Shown here: positions 34,622 to 43,811 of the stretch, piece after piece
How the letters are laid out: every line of letters begins with the position of its first letter
Numbering within the stretch: position 1 is the first letter of the stretch
NCBI RefSeq assembly: GCF_011074795.1
Contig: NZ_JAAMPF010000018.1
Location: forward strand, 496,001 to 560,000
Direction of reading: 5' to 3'
Source: Marinobacter salicampi
Lineage (GTDB): Bacteria > Pseudomonadota > Gammaproteobacteria > Pseudomonadales > Oleiphilaceae
DNA length: 64,000 bases
The notes under the pieces: generated by a model
Seen by the model: the letters and a program-made list of their open reading frames with translations, nothing else
Told to the model about the DNA's origin: nothing
Database searches by the model: none
Translations under genes and position numbers: made by a program

Positions 34622-35230
34622 TTAAGTCGCTCGGGGTATGAAGAACTGGCATGTTCGATTATCGGCATCCCATAACCCTGCAGGAGGTTCTGGCTGATGT
34701 GCGGCACAATGGCCAAGCTTGGGGTGGTCAATTCGTCGAAAATGCCTGCAGTCTTGGCAGTGCACATTGTCCGGTCGAGGTATCGGTCGTCCCGAGCACC
34801 TATTCCAGCACCAAGTGCAGCCAAGCACATAATCATCAAACCATAGCCAAATTGGGCCACAGTGTTTGCATAAGGCAGTCTGGGTGTAATGCCTGGGACG
34901 GGCACCACGGTTTATCTCAACCCTTTCCGATAGCGAATCCGTGAACGCTTTCAGAGCTGCGTCACCGATTTCACCCTTACGCCAACTCTCACTATCTGCA
35001 AGTGTAACTGCGGCTGCAATTTCATGGAGCTTAACTGTTGGATCCTCACACGCATCTGCCAGAGCTTCTTTTAGCTGCTTCGCCCCGTCTTTAGTCCCCA
35101 GCGCAATATTCGCATTATTCGCACAATTACCCGGATAAGATGATTTTTGCTTATTGTGCGAATTCTGCGAGGTGAAACTGCCATTTGGGGATGAAGTGGC
35201 TCCGAGTATCTCCCGCCAACTCATCGCCAT
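34622..35230 (-). CDS. Cysteine-rich protein of unknown function
   Basis: A 202-residue protein. Its C-terminal third has CKHCG, CTWC, CQDC and a further Cys/His set (DHPKLGHC, RTCQFF), suggesting at least two zinc sites. The N-terminal half is Asn/Lys-rich then helical. Its start overlaps the end of the DUF3987 gene by 10 bp. The order toprim-DUF3987-Cys-rich protein suggests that it assists the element's DNA replication. No family is recognised. Confidence 0.6.
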   Translation of the reverse strand: MAMSWREILGATSSPNGSFTSQNSHNKQKSSYPGNCANNANIALGTKDGAKQLKEALADACEDPTVKLHEIAAAVTLADSESWRKGEIGDAALKAFTDSLSERVEINRGARPRHYTQTALCKHCGPIWLWFDDYVLGCTWCWNRCSGRPIPRPDNVHCQDCRHFRRIDHPKLGHCAAHQPEPPAGLWDADNRTCQFFIPRAT

Positions 35231-36744
35231 GTCTCCACAATGTCTGGTCGTACGCAGATCAAAGGTGATGGCCGGCGGCCAGGTCCTTCGCTCGGAATCT
35301 CGATAACTTTGATGTAACCCCGTTCTTCCAAAACCTCGATTGCGGGTCGAAGATTTTTGACGCGATTAAAGGTGCCTTTCAGAGCCTCAAAAGCATCGCG
35401 CAGGGTGAATCGATTGCGTCGAGCCCGGCATATCCAGTCCCAAACGAATCTGGCTTCTCCCGTGTTTGGATCGGCCCCCATCAGATCCAGTGCTGCAAGG
35501 CTATGTTGGGTGATGGTGGCCATGATGCTCAGTGCGGAATCCATGGTCTCTTTGGGGATGTCCGCCATCCAAGGGGCACCATGGGCATGTCTGATTGCGT
35601 GCAGCACACCGGCGAGGCGTAAAGCCGCTCCCGGTGCCTTGCCAGCCCAGTCAGTGAAGTTCTCCAACTTACCTCCGGGGCGCATTTGCCCTTCGATGTA
35701 AATGGCAAAAGCATGATGCTCGGTCCTTGCTGCACTGCTCAAATGCAGGTCATGTGGGACAGTGACTTCTTCCCTACCTGTTGCCGGCTTCCAGTTAAGC
35801 ATTGCGTGGATGCCTGCCTCATAGTTTTCGGTCAGGTGCTTTGGGACAGGGTTAGGGGTCAACTTTCGATAGCCCAATAGCGATGGAGGCAAAAGATAGA
35901 GGAATCTGCCCAATAGCCCCCGCCCTCTAAATCCGGGCTTTGAAGATAGACCCCGCAGAACATCCGGTTGGGGGCTCAGGCCAATGGTGAGCAAAGGATT
36001 CTTCAAAAAAACTGCCGGCCTACTTCCTCGGTCAACCCGATCAGCGTCACCACTGTGTGATTTCAGGACCAGATCAAGGTTGGGAATGCCATTCGAATAG
36101 CGCCCATTTAAAAGTTCGAATATTCCACCTTCAGACGACAACCAAGCCATGCATTCATCTTGCTCTGCAAGCAAGGAGCCTAACCGCTCCGGCGTGACAT
36201 CGGCGGTCCAGATCTGCGGAGGTTTGGGCACTTCCGGGATATTGGCCTCAATATCCGCCACTTCTTGAGCCAATTCTCGCGCCCTGTTTTCGCCTTTTTC
36301 TTTGGCAGCCTTACCTCGCAATTCTTTTGCCCGTGCCTCTATTGTCATGCGTTCACTACTGAGTCGCTTGATCTCATCATTCAGAGCGGAGGCTTGGGAC
36401 TGCTCCCAATTCACTAGTGGTGCAGTTGCCGCAGCCTGAACCGCGCTCTTTCGATTTCCAGGTGGAAGGGCGGCGACGATCCATATGTTGCAGGGTTCGG
36501 TGTGACCCTCATTCAACTCAACCCGGACAGAGCGAGCTGCCGCGGTAGAGCAAGCTGCCAGGATCATACCGACAGCAAGTTCAGGCGAGGTCTCGGTTTC
36601 GGCAGCAACCGCACGGGCATATTCTCCGGCCCAGTCGGGCAAAAGCTTGGGATCGAGCCCAGGTAAACTGGGTGCGCTCAATGGAATTAGGTCTGGCCAA
36701 TCATCAATTTCTGGAGGCTTCGCGTTTATCAATCCAACATTCAT
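35221..36744 (-). CDS. DUF3987 (YfjI-like) replication-associated protein
   Basis: A 507-residue protein resembling YfjI of cryptic prophages. It has an N-terminal cytoplasmic helical region, a loop LPPGNRKSAVQAA in the position of a Walker A (GNRKS rather than GxGKS), a Lys/Glu-rich coiled coil (~residues 130-170), a TPERLGSLLAEQ segment and a SSEGGIF element. A winged-helix-like C-terminus (LRDAFEALKGTFNRVKNL) may bind DNA. It is translated after the Toprim gene with ATGA overlap. A helicase-like role in element replication is inferred. Confidence 0.8.
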   Translation of the reverse strand: MNVGLINAKPPEIDDWPDLIPLSAPSLPGLDPKLLPDWAGEYARAVAAETETSPELAVGMILAACSTAAARSVRVELNEGHTEPCNIWIVAALPPGNRKSAVQAAATAPLVNWEQSQASALNDEIKRLSSERMTIEARAKELRGKAAKEKGENRARELAQEVADIEANIPEVPKPPQIWTADVTPERLGSLLAEQDECMAWLSSEGGIFELLNGRYSNGIPNLDLVLKSHSGDADRVDRGSRPAVFLKNPLLTIGLSPQPDVLRGLSSKPGFRGRGLLGRFLYLLPPSLLGYRKLTPNPVPKHLTENYEAGIHAMLNWKPATGREEVTVPHDLHLSSAARTEHHAFAIYIEGQMRPGGKLENFTDWAGKAPGAALRLAGVLHAIRHAHGAPWMADIPKETMDSALSIMATITQHSLAALDLMGADPNTGEARFVWDWICRARRNRFTLRDAFEALKGTFNRVKNLRPAIEVLEERGYIKVIEIPSEGPGRRPSPLICVRPDIVETWR

Positions 36745-37625
36745 AGTTCTGCTCCCATCAGAAATAATGCAAGATCGTTGAAGTCAGTCAGATGATCGGG
36801 TGCAGCTTCTGGCCACTCGGGAAGTGCAAGCAGAGCTCCGGATGCAATTGCAGCAGCCTTTGCTTTGGTGACGCCGGGGTTACCTGTCGTGAGTCGGTCA
36901 TCGTCGCCAGCGATGATTAGTCGAGTCTCTGGATAGAGTTTTTTGATCCCTAGGGCGACCGGTGCGAGATTTCCGGCATCAATTCCTGCGATGACGGTCA
37001 GACCAGGCTTGTGCTCAGCGAGAGTGCATCCCGTGGCCCATCCCTCGCAGATGACAACTGTTTTGCCTGTATCAAGACGACCAGCTACGGGAATAAAGCA
37101 ACCATGCTTCCGCCCTTGCGCCAGAAGGCGTTTTGAACCATCGGCAGCGATGAACTGCAAACTCGTTATCGAGCCCGAAAGGTCAGTTATGGGTAGGACC
37201 AAAGTGTGCCGGTATACTTTGGCGTTGTGCTGGCCGATTCCCTTGGCTATCAGGTACGGAAAATAGGGTACCTCGGTTGTCGCTGTGCTCCAGATATCTC
37301 TTGCAAGCAAAGCAGCGTGATGTTGCAGCCTCCTTTTATTCTCCAGCTCCGCCAATCTTTCTCGGTGGATCTTTTCCGTGATCTTTTTCCGTTGTCTCGG
37401 AGGGAGCATTGGCTCTGAATGAGCTCTCCATGTTTCTTTGAAACCGGCGGACCAGTCGCCAAAGCTACCGAAGAAGCCGCATTCAGAAAGTCGGCACCAT
37501 CCCGCTCGATTAGTGCGTGATTTGCCCAGGCCGGGGAAGCGGTATATGCGGCCACTCTTGATGTGAGGTGGGGGATTGAGTCCGGTTGCACGGATGGCAT
37601 CGAGGAAGGGGGCGCAATCACTCAT
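36741..37625 (-). CDS. Toprim-domain primase-like protein
   Basis: A 294-residue protein of phage/plasmid primase type. An N-terminal domain resembles the primase zinc-binding region but is partly degenerate. The Toprim fold follows: VVICEGWATGCTLAE (conserved Glu, ~residue 193) and LIIAGDDDRLTTGNPG (DxD, ~residue 240). It probably makes primers or handles DNA ends for the element. It overlaps alpA by one base (TAATG) and DUF3987 by four, so the three are translationally coupled. Confidence 0.85.
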   Translation of the reverse strand: MSDCAPFLDAIRATGLNPPPHIKSGRIYRFPGLGKSRTNRAGWCRLSECGFFGSFGDWSAGFKETWRAHSEPMLPPRQRKKITEKIHRERLAELENKRRLQHHAALLARDIWSTATTEVPYFPYLIAKGIGQHNAKVYRHTLVLPITDLSGSITSLQFIAADGSKRLLAQGRKHGCFIPVAGRLDTGKTVVICEGWATGCTLAEHKPGLTVIAGIDAGNLAPVALGIKKLYPETRLIIAGDDDRLTTGNPGVTKAKAAAIASGALLALPEWPEAAPDHLTDFNDLALFLMGAEL

Positions 37626-37843
37626 TACTTGGCCCTCCTGTCATTGCCTGAATTCAGCCTTTCTCTTTGGTCGATTGCCTCGTCAAGCCAGTTATCGATC
37701 TCCTCTTCGATCCAACCAACCGTTCTTCCACCTAACGCGATAGGTTGCGGGAATTTACCTTGGGATATTCTTAGGTAGATCGTGCTTCGAGACAGGCCGG
37801 TAAGGCTTTTTACGGAGGGTAATCGGAGGATTCTCTTGGTCAT
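37625..37843 (-). CDS. alpA: AlpA-family transcriptional regulator/excisionase
   Basis: A 72-residue MerR-like helix-turn-helix protein of the CP4-57 AlpA group: RLPSVKSLTGLSRSTIYLRISQGKFPQPIALGG is the winged helix. AlpA proteins regulate integrase expression and excision of P4-type elements. The start has AAGGAG eight bases upstream. It leads the minus-strand replication module. Confidence 0.9.
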   Translation of the reverse strand: MTKRILRLPSVKSLTGLSRSTIYLRISQGKFPQPIALGGRTVGWIEEEIDNWLDEAIDQRERLNSGNDRRAK

Positions 37844-37910
37844 TTTCAGACTCCTTTGACGTGTTTGGGACCACGTTTCGGAGTCTGATCAACAGAATTG
37901 CACGTAGCGG

Positions 37911-38459
37911 TTAACGTGCAGTGCTTTTTTTGCTTCTTGTCAGTCCATGCTCTTTTGCTGCATACATGACTTTTCGCTCTCCCACATCAAAACGCGCCAT
38001 CGCATCAAGAATAATTGGCTTTTTGAGTTCAGCGGTTAGATAGTTGCGTCTGCGTAGGTAGGCTGCAATTTCGTCGTTAGGTGTGGCACTTTCTCGTTTT
38101 CGAGGCCGGCGTGCGATCTCAGAATTCATATATCGCTCAACATCTGCAGCTGCGTAATCTCCGGCTCCTCCATGGTTGAACTTGTGTAGCTTCTCGAATG
38201 CAATATCTAGTTGGCGAATGGCGTCAAAATGTTCAGGAGGTATGTCTTTGAAATAACAATCACCTTTATTCAGTTGTCCATCAAGACCTATATTCGCGAC
38301 CAGCCGCATCTTACCTTTCCTATAAAGCTTGAGAAGCTCCATGGTCTTTTCATGTCCCAGATGGTCTGTGCCTCGCAGAGCCTGCTGCACCTCGTCAGCT
38401 AGCACCTTTGGATATCGCCTTTCCCGACGCAACTTTTGTTGTTCAACGTCTTCTGCCAT
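37911..38459 (-). CDS. Hypothetical 182-residue protein
   Basis: A charged, mainly helical protein with basic ends and no known motif. There is a central KFNHGGAGDYAAADVERYM segment. It is cytoplasmic. It lies upstream of alpA on the same strand with a 67-bp gap, and is divergent from hsdR. It might be a regulator of the element; function unknown. Confidence 0.55.
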   Translation of the reverse strand: MAEDVEQQKLRRERRYPKVLADEVQQALRGTDHLGHEKTMELLKLYRKGKMRLVANIGLDGQLNKGDCYFKDIPPEHFDAIRQLDIAFEKLHKFNHGGAGDYAAADVERYMNSEIARRPRKRESATPNDEIAAYLRRRNYLTAELKKPIILDAMARFDVGERKVMYAAKEHGLTRSKKSTAR

Positions 38460-38590
38460 CTCACACCAATTAAGGAAATGTGTTGGATCTCTTTGGATTA
38501 TATAGGCTCATACAGTACATTGGAGCCTAACGAATTTAATTGGAGTGGATTTGTGGTTTACCCAGCGTAGACATTGCGCAGGGAGCACAG

Positions 38591-41500
38591 ATGCCGGTAG
38601 CGGATGAATTAGGGATGTCGAGTAGTATGGATCGGTCGGCAGCAACAAATTTTTCTTTTCTCCAAGAGCACGACCCTTTGTTCGTTGAGCTAGCGGAAAG
38701 TGCCGAACGGGCTTTCTCTGGCGATCCCAACACCACACTGATCAAGCTTCGCCAACTTGGCGAGGCATTAGCACAGCACCTAGCCGCTATCTCAGGAATC
38801 GAGTTTGACGAACAAACCAGTCAGGCTGATCTTATTTATCGCCTGAACAGGGAGCTACGCCTTGAGCCACAGGTAAAAGAACTGTTCCATACCCTAAGAG
38901 TCGAGGGTAACAAGGCCACCCACCAGTTCCGTACACGACATAAAGAAGCAATTGACGGCCTGAAATTGGCCCGGGAACTGGCGATCTGGTTTCACCGCTC
39001 CTTCGGCAAAGCTGGTCCCAACTTCAAACCCGGCCCATTCATCCCTCCTGCCGATCCCAGCGCCCAGTTACGCCAACTGCAGGCTGACATCGAAAAACTC
39101 CGCCATGAACTCCACCAAACCAATAAGGAGCTGGACAGCAGCCAGCAGCTCAGCCAGCTGATCGAGAAAGAGAAGGCCGAGTTCGAAGCGCTGGCACATG
39201 CCATGGATGAGGAATCCCGCGCCCTATCCGAACAAGCCCGTCAGCACGAACGAGCGCTGTCGGAGCAACAGCGGGCGTACGAAGATAAGATCAAATTCCT
39301 GCAACAGCAGCTATCCAACCAAGGCGAGCAAACCGTCAGCGCTCAGCGCCAGCAGGTAGCCAAACAGACCAGGGCCGCCAGCGATACCCTCGTCCTGAAC
39401 GAAGAGCTGACCCGCATTCTGATCGACCAGCAACTAGTCGAGGCCGGCTGGGAAGCAGACAGTCAGGAAATCACCTACCAGAAAGGAGCAAGGCCCGAAA
39501 AAGGCACCAACCGGGCCATTGCTGAGTGGCCCACCAACGCCAAAGGCGAAAAGGGGCGTGCGGATTACGTGCTGTTTGCGGGCCTCACGCCGATTGCTGT
39601 GGTGGAAGCCAAGAAAGAAAACACCAATGTCGCCGGCAAAATTCGACAGGCCGAGCGCTACAGCAAAGGCCTGAAGGTTCAAGCACCCCTGGTCGGAGCC
39701 TGGGAACTCACCGGGCGCACTATCGCCTGGCCGACGGATGACGATGGTCACTTCCTGGTGCCCTTTGTGTACTCCTGCAACGGACGGCCCTATATACCGC
39801 AGCTGGCAGAGCAATCTGGCACTTGGTTCCGGGATGTGCGGGAGGCCAGCAACACCCGCCGGGCGTTACCGGGTTTTCATACCCCCGGAGGCCTGCTGGA
39901 CCTGTTGGAGCGGGATAAGGACAATGCTGAAAAGCTGCTGAAGAACGAACCCTTCGGATACCTGAAACTAAGGGATTACCAGCAAAAAGCCATTCTCGCT
40001 ACTGAAAATGCGCTGGCGCAGGGTATACGGTCCGCACTCCTTGCTATGGCTACCGGGACCGGCAAAACTCGCACTGTCATTGGCTTGATGTACCGGTTCC
40101 TGAAAACGGAACGCTTCCGACGCATCCTGTTCCTGGTAGACCGGACTGCCCTTGGCCAGCAAGCCATTGATGCCTTTAACGAAGCGCCGCTTGAGCAGAG
40201 CCATACCCTCAGCAAGATCTACAACGTTGCAGAGCTGGGCGACATGGCCACCGAAGCGGAAACCCGGGTGCAGGTGGCCACGGTACAGGCCATGGTGAAA
40301 CGAATCTTTATGAGTGATGAGCCGCCGCCCATCGATCAGTTCGACTGCATCATCATTGATGAAGCTCATCGGGGCTACACCCTCGACCAGGAGATGACCG
40401 AAGGCGAGCTGGCCACCCGGGACACCAGTCAATACATCTCTAGTTATCGCCGGGTCCTGGACTACTTCGATGCGGTCAAAATCGGCCTTACCGCCACCCC
40501 GGCCAAGCACACCAGCGAAATCTTCGGAAAACCGGTTTACACCTACTCCTACAGGGAGGCGGTGGCAGATGACTGGCTGATCGACCATGAACCACCCATC
40601 CGCTACGAAACCCTGCTCACCCGGAATGGTATCCAGTTCGAGAAGGGCAAACCGGTGGAAGTGATCAATACCCAGACTGGTGAGGTCGATACCACCGAAC
40701 TGGAAGACGAGCTGAACTTCGAAGTGGACGCCTTTAACCGCCGTGTGATTAACGAGAATTTTAATCGCGTGATCTGCGAGCAACTGGTGCACGAGCTCGA
40801 TCCACTAGGCGACGAGAAAACCATGATCTTCTGCGCCACCGATCTGCACGCCGACATGGTCAAACGTCTGCTGGATGATGCATTCAAGGATCTCTACAAC
40901 GGGAGCTACAACGAAGCCGCCGTCGCCAAGATCACCGGGCAGAGTGACAAAGTAAACCAGCTTATTCGGCGCTATAAAAACGAGCGTTATCCGAGCATTG
41001 CTATTACCGTGGATCTGCTCACCACCGGTATCGACGTGCCCCCTATCTGTAACCTTGTCTTCATGCGCCGGGTACGATCACGTATCCTTTATGAGCAGAT
41101 GATCGGCCGCGCCACCCGCCGCTGTGATGAAATCGGCAAGACCGTATTCCGCATTTACGATCCGGTGGATATCTACGCCGCCCTTCAGGATGTGAGCACC
41201 ATGAAGCCCCTGGTGAGAGACCCCAACATCACCTTGGAAAAACTAGTGGAAGAACTTACGGACGAGGACCAGCTGGAAAAAGCTCTCAACAGCCCGGGCG
41301 AGCAGCAAGATGAGAGCCAGGCTGATGTGGTCCTCAGTCAGCTCAGCCAGAAACTGATGCGGGTTCTTCGTAAGGCTGACAAGAAGGCCGAAGGCCGCCC
41401 TGCACTTAAACAGAAACTGGACGAACTACAGCAGGTCTGGGGGGTTGAGCCGAAATCCCTTCATCAGCACCTCCACAAGCTGGGCCCTCGCCATGCCTCT

Positions 41501-42145
41501 GAATTCATTCGCCAGCACAGCGGGCTTCTGAATCAGCTGGCCGAAGTGAAACAGCTCGCGGGTACCGAATACATGCCGTTGATTTCCAACGACGAGGATG
41601 AGTTCGAAAGAAGAACGCAAACCTATGGCATTCACGAACGGCCGGAAGACTACCTGGACGAGTTCAACCGATTCATTAAGGAACAGCTCAACCAGTCTGC
41701 CGCCTTGGCCGTGGTGGTCAATAGACCCCGGGATCTTACCCGAGAACAGCTTCGGGAAGTGCGACTACTCCTGGATAACAACGGTTACTCCGAGGCCAGA
41801 TTACAGACCGCGGTTCGCAACCAGACCAATAAGGACATTGCCGCCAGCATCATCGGTTACATCCGTCGCGCTGCCCTCGGTGAGCCGCTGATCTCCTTCG
41901 AACAGCGAGTCGCCGAAGCCATGGACAGGATTTACACGCAGCACAACTGGAACGTGAACCAGCGCAGATGGCTCGATCGGCTAGCCAAACAACTCGTGCA
42001 CGAAGTCATTATCGATAGGGAGTTCGTCAACCACCGCTTCGCTGACGACGGCGGCGCCCGACAGATGGACAAAATATTGGGGAAGCAGTTGGATACTGTG
42101 CTGGATGAACTGAATGAAGCGATGTGGCCTCGCCAAAGTGCCTAA
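38591..42145 (+). CDS. hsdR: Type I restriction enzyme R subunit
   Basis: About 1184 residues. The N-terminus has a DUF4145-like domain (~50-140), then a long coiled coil (~150-265). The nuclease site is D325, E339 and K341 (RADYVLFAG...VVEAKKE). The SF2 translocase follows: MATGTGKTRT (~486), IIDEAHRGY (~585), TATPA, and a helicase C block ending QMIGRATRRCD. It cleaves unmodified DNA distant from the recognition site after ATP-driven translocation. I chose the ATG at 38591 after GGGAG rather than the upstream TTG. All catalytic elements are intact. It starts a complete R-M-S operon. Confidence 0.95.
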   Translation: MPVADELGMSSSMDRSAATNFSFLQEHDPLFVELAESAERAFSGDPNTTLIKLRQLGEALAQHLAAISGIEFDEQTSQADLIYRLNRELRLEPQVKELFHTLRVEGNKATHQFRTRHKEAIDGLKLARELAIWFHRSFGKAGPNFKPGPFIPPADPSAQLRQLQADIEKLRHELHQTNKELDSSQQLSQLIEKEKAEFEALAHAMDEESRALSEQARQHERALSEQQRAYEDKIKFLQQQLSNQGEQTVSAQRQQVAKQTRAASDTLVLNEELTRILIDQQLVEAGWEADSQEITYQKGARPEKGTNRAIAEWPTNAKGEKGRADYVLFAGLTPIAVVEAKKENTNVAGKIRQAERYSKGLKVQAPLVGAWELTGRTIAWPTDDDGHFLVPFVYSCNGRPYIPQLAEQSGTWFRDVREASNTRRALPGFHTPGGLLDLLERDKDNAEKLLKNEPFGYLKLRDYQQKAILATENALAQGIRSALLAMATGTGKTRTVIGLMYRFLKTERFRRILFLVDRTALGQQAIDAFNEAPLEQSHTLSKIYNVAELGDMATEAETRVQVATVQAMVKRIFMSDEPPPIDQFDCIIIDEAHRGYTLDQEMTEGELATRDTSQYISSYRRVLDYFDAVKIGLTATPAKHTSEIFGKPVYTYSYREAVADDWLIDHEPPIRYETLLTRNGIQFEKGKPVEVINTQTGEVDTTELEDELNFEVDAFNRRVINENFNRVICEQLVHELDPLGDEKTMIFCATDLHADMVKRLLDDAFKDLYNGSYNEAAVAKITGQSDKVNQLIRRYKNERYPSIAITVDLLTTGIDVPPICNLVFMRRVRSRILYEQMIGRATRRCDEIGKTVFRIYDPVDIYAALQDVSTMKPLVRDPNITLEKLVEELTDEDQLEKALNSPGEQQDESQADVVLSQLSQKLMRVLRKADKKAEGRPALKQKLDELQQVWGVEPKSLHQHLHKLGPRHASEFIRQHSGLLNQLAEVKQLAGTEYMPLISNDEDEFERRTQTYGIHERPEDYLDEFNRFIKEQLNQSAALAVVVNRPRDLTREQLREVRLLLDNNGYSEARLQTAVRNQTNKDIAASIIGYIRRAALGEPLISFEQRVAEAMDRIYTQHNWNVNQRRWLDRLAKQLVHEVIIDREFVNHRFADDGGARQMDKILGKQLDTVLDELNEAMWPRQSA

Positions 42146-42193
42146 ACAACCAAGCAAATTTGAACTTTCAATCTACCTAAATTATTGGAACCC

Positions 42194-43810
42194 ATGACCA
42201 ACAACGACATCGTCCAAAAACTCTGGAACCTCTGCGACGTCCTGCGGGACGACGGCATCAATTATTCGGACTACGTCACCGAACTGGTATTGCTGCTGTT
42301 CATCAAAATGGTCCACGAGAACAAGGATTTCGGCACTCTGGTAAGGCATCCATTGCCCGAAGGCTGCCGCTGGACCGACCTGAACGGCAAGTCCGGCATC
42401 AACCTGTTAAACGACTACAAACGCATCCTGCTGAGTCTGTCCACCGGCAAGGACGGCGAAGGCACCATGGTACACGACGACCCGCTGATCAGCGCCATCT
42501 ACGCCGATGCCCAGACCCGCCTGCGGGAGCCGCGCCACCTGGAACAGATGATTAAGACCCTGGATCAGATCGATTGGTTCAGTGCCCAGAAAGACGGCCT
42601 AGGGGACCTGTACGAGGGCCTGCTGGAGAAGAACGCCAATGAAACCAAGTCTGGCGCTGGCCAGTATTTCACGCCACGCGCCCTGATCAACACGATGGTA
42701 CGGTGCCTGAAACCTCATCCCGGCGAACGCATCCAGGACCCGGCCGCCGGCACGGCAGGCTTCCTGATTGCTGCCCACGAATACATCAAAAATCAGACCG
42801 ACGAACTTTATGATCTGACCGCCGAACAGAAGGCTTTTCAGTCTACCCGAGCTTACACTGGCATCGAACTGGTACCTGGCACCCGCCGCTTGGCGCTGAT
42901 GAACTGCCTGCTGCATGGCATGGAAGGCGATGAAGAAGGGGTGGTTCATCTGGGCAATGCTCTGGGGCAGACTGGCGCCGGGCTGGCTAAAGCCGACGTG
43001 ATCCTTGCCAACCCGCCCTTCGGAACCAGCAAAGGTGGTGACGCCAGCATCACCCGAGACGACCTCACTCACAAAACCAGCAACAAACAGCTGGCCTTCT
43101 TGCAGCACATTTACCGCAATCTCAAACCCGGTGGCCGCGCTGCCGTGGTACTGCCGGATAACGTCCTGTTCGAAACCGGCGTGGGCACTGAGGTTCGCCG
43201 GGACCTGATGAACAAGTGCAACCTGCACACCATCTTGCGCTTGCCCACCGGCATCTTCTACGCCCAGGGCGTGAAAACCAACGTGCTGTTCTTCACCAAG
43301 GGCAGCGCCACAGACAAATACCAGGAAGAGAACAGCACCGAAGACGTCTGGGTCTACGACCTACGCACGAACATGCCCAGCTTCGGCAAACGCACACCCT
43401 TTGGCGACCAACACCTGAAGCCGTTTGAGGTAGTTTATGGCGAAAGCCCCAAAGGCGACAGTGCCCGTAAAGAAGGCGAATACAGCTTCCATTCCAAAGA
43501 CATCGAACTGCCCGAACACAGCGAGGAGAACGAAGGCATTGACCCACGTCTGACCCATAGCCGCTGGCGCAGCTTTAGCCGCCAGTGGATTGCCGAACAC
43601 AAGGGAGACTCACTGGACATTTCCTGGCTCAAAGACAGTGACAGCGTAGATGCCGCCAATCTGCCAGAACCGAGTGTGCTGGCGGGTGAGGCTATGAGAG
43701 AACTGGTGCTGGCTTTGGGAGAGCTGGATGCACTTATGCGGGAATTGGGGGCTGACGAAGAGGCTGATAGCCTCCATGTTCAGGCAGAACACAAATTCGG
43801 TGTAAATTGA
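42194..43810 (+). CDS. hsdM: Type I methyltransferase M subunit
   Basis: A 538-residue adenine-specific N6 methyltransferase. An N-terminal HsdM helical domain precedes the SAM-binding motif DPAAGTAGFLI (~residue 182) and the catalytic NPPFGTSKGGD (~residue 273). It partners with HsdS for methylation and with HsdR for restriction. The ATG at 42194 has only a weak GGAA upstream. It is 48 bp from hsdR and two bases from hsdS (TGATATG). Confidence 0.96.
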   Translation: MTNNDIVQKLWNLCDVLRDDGINYSDYVTELVLLLFIKMVHENKDFGTLVRHPLPEGCRWTDLNGKSGINLLNDYKRILLSLSTGKDGEGTMVHDDPLISAIYADAQTRLREPRHLEQMIKTLDQIDWFSAQKDGLGDLYEGLLEKNANETKSGAGQYFTPRALINTMVRCLKPHPGERIQDPAAGTAGFLIAAHEYIKNQTDELYDLTAEQKAFQSTRAYTGIELVPGTRRLALMNCLLHGMEGDEEGVVHLGNALGQTGAGLAKADVILANPPFGTSKGGDASITRDDLTHKTSNKQLAFLQHIYRNLKPGGRAAVVLPDNVLFETGVGTEVRRDLMNKCNLHTILRLPTGIFYAQGVKTNVLFFTKGSATDKYQEENSTEDVWVYDLRTNMPSFGKRTPFGDQHLKPFEVVYGESPKGDSARKEGEYSFHSKDIELPEHSEENEGIDPRLTHSRWRSFSRQWIAEHKGDSLDISWLKDSDSVDAANLPEPSVLAGEAMRELVLALGELDALMRELGADEEADSLHVQAEHKFGVN

Positions 43811-43811
43811 T

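Noticed and set aside
39968..40792. 274-residue frame antisense to hsdR
   Set aside because: Covers the helicase motifs of hsdR on the other strand; no independent support.
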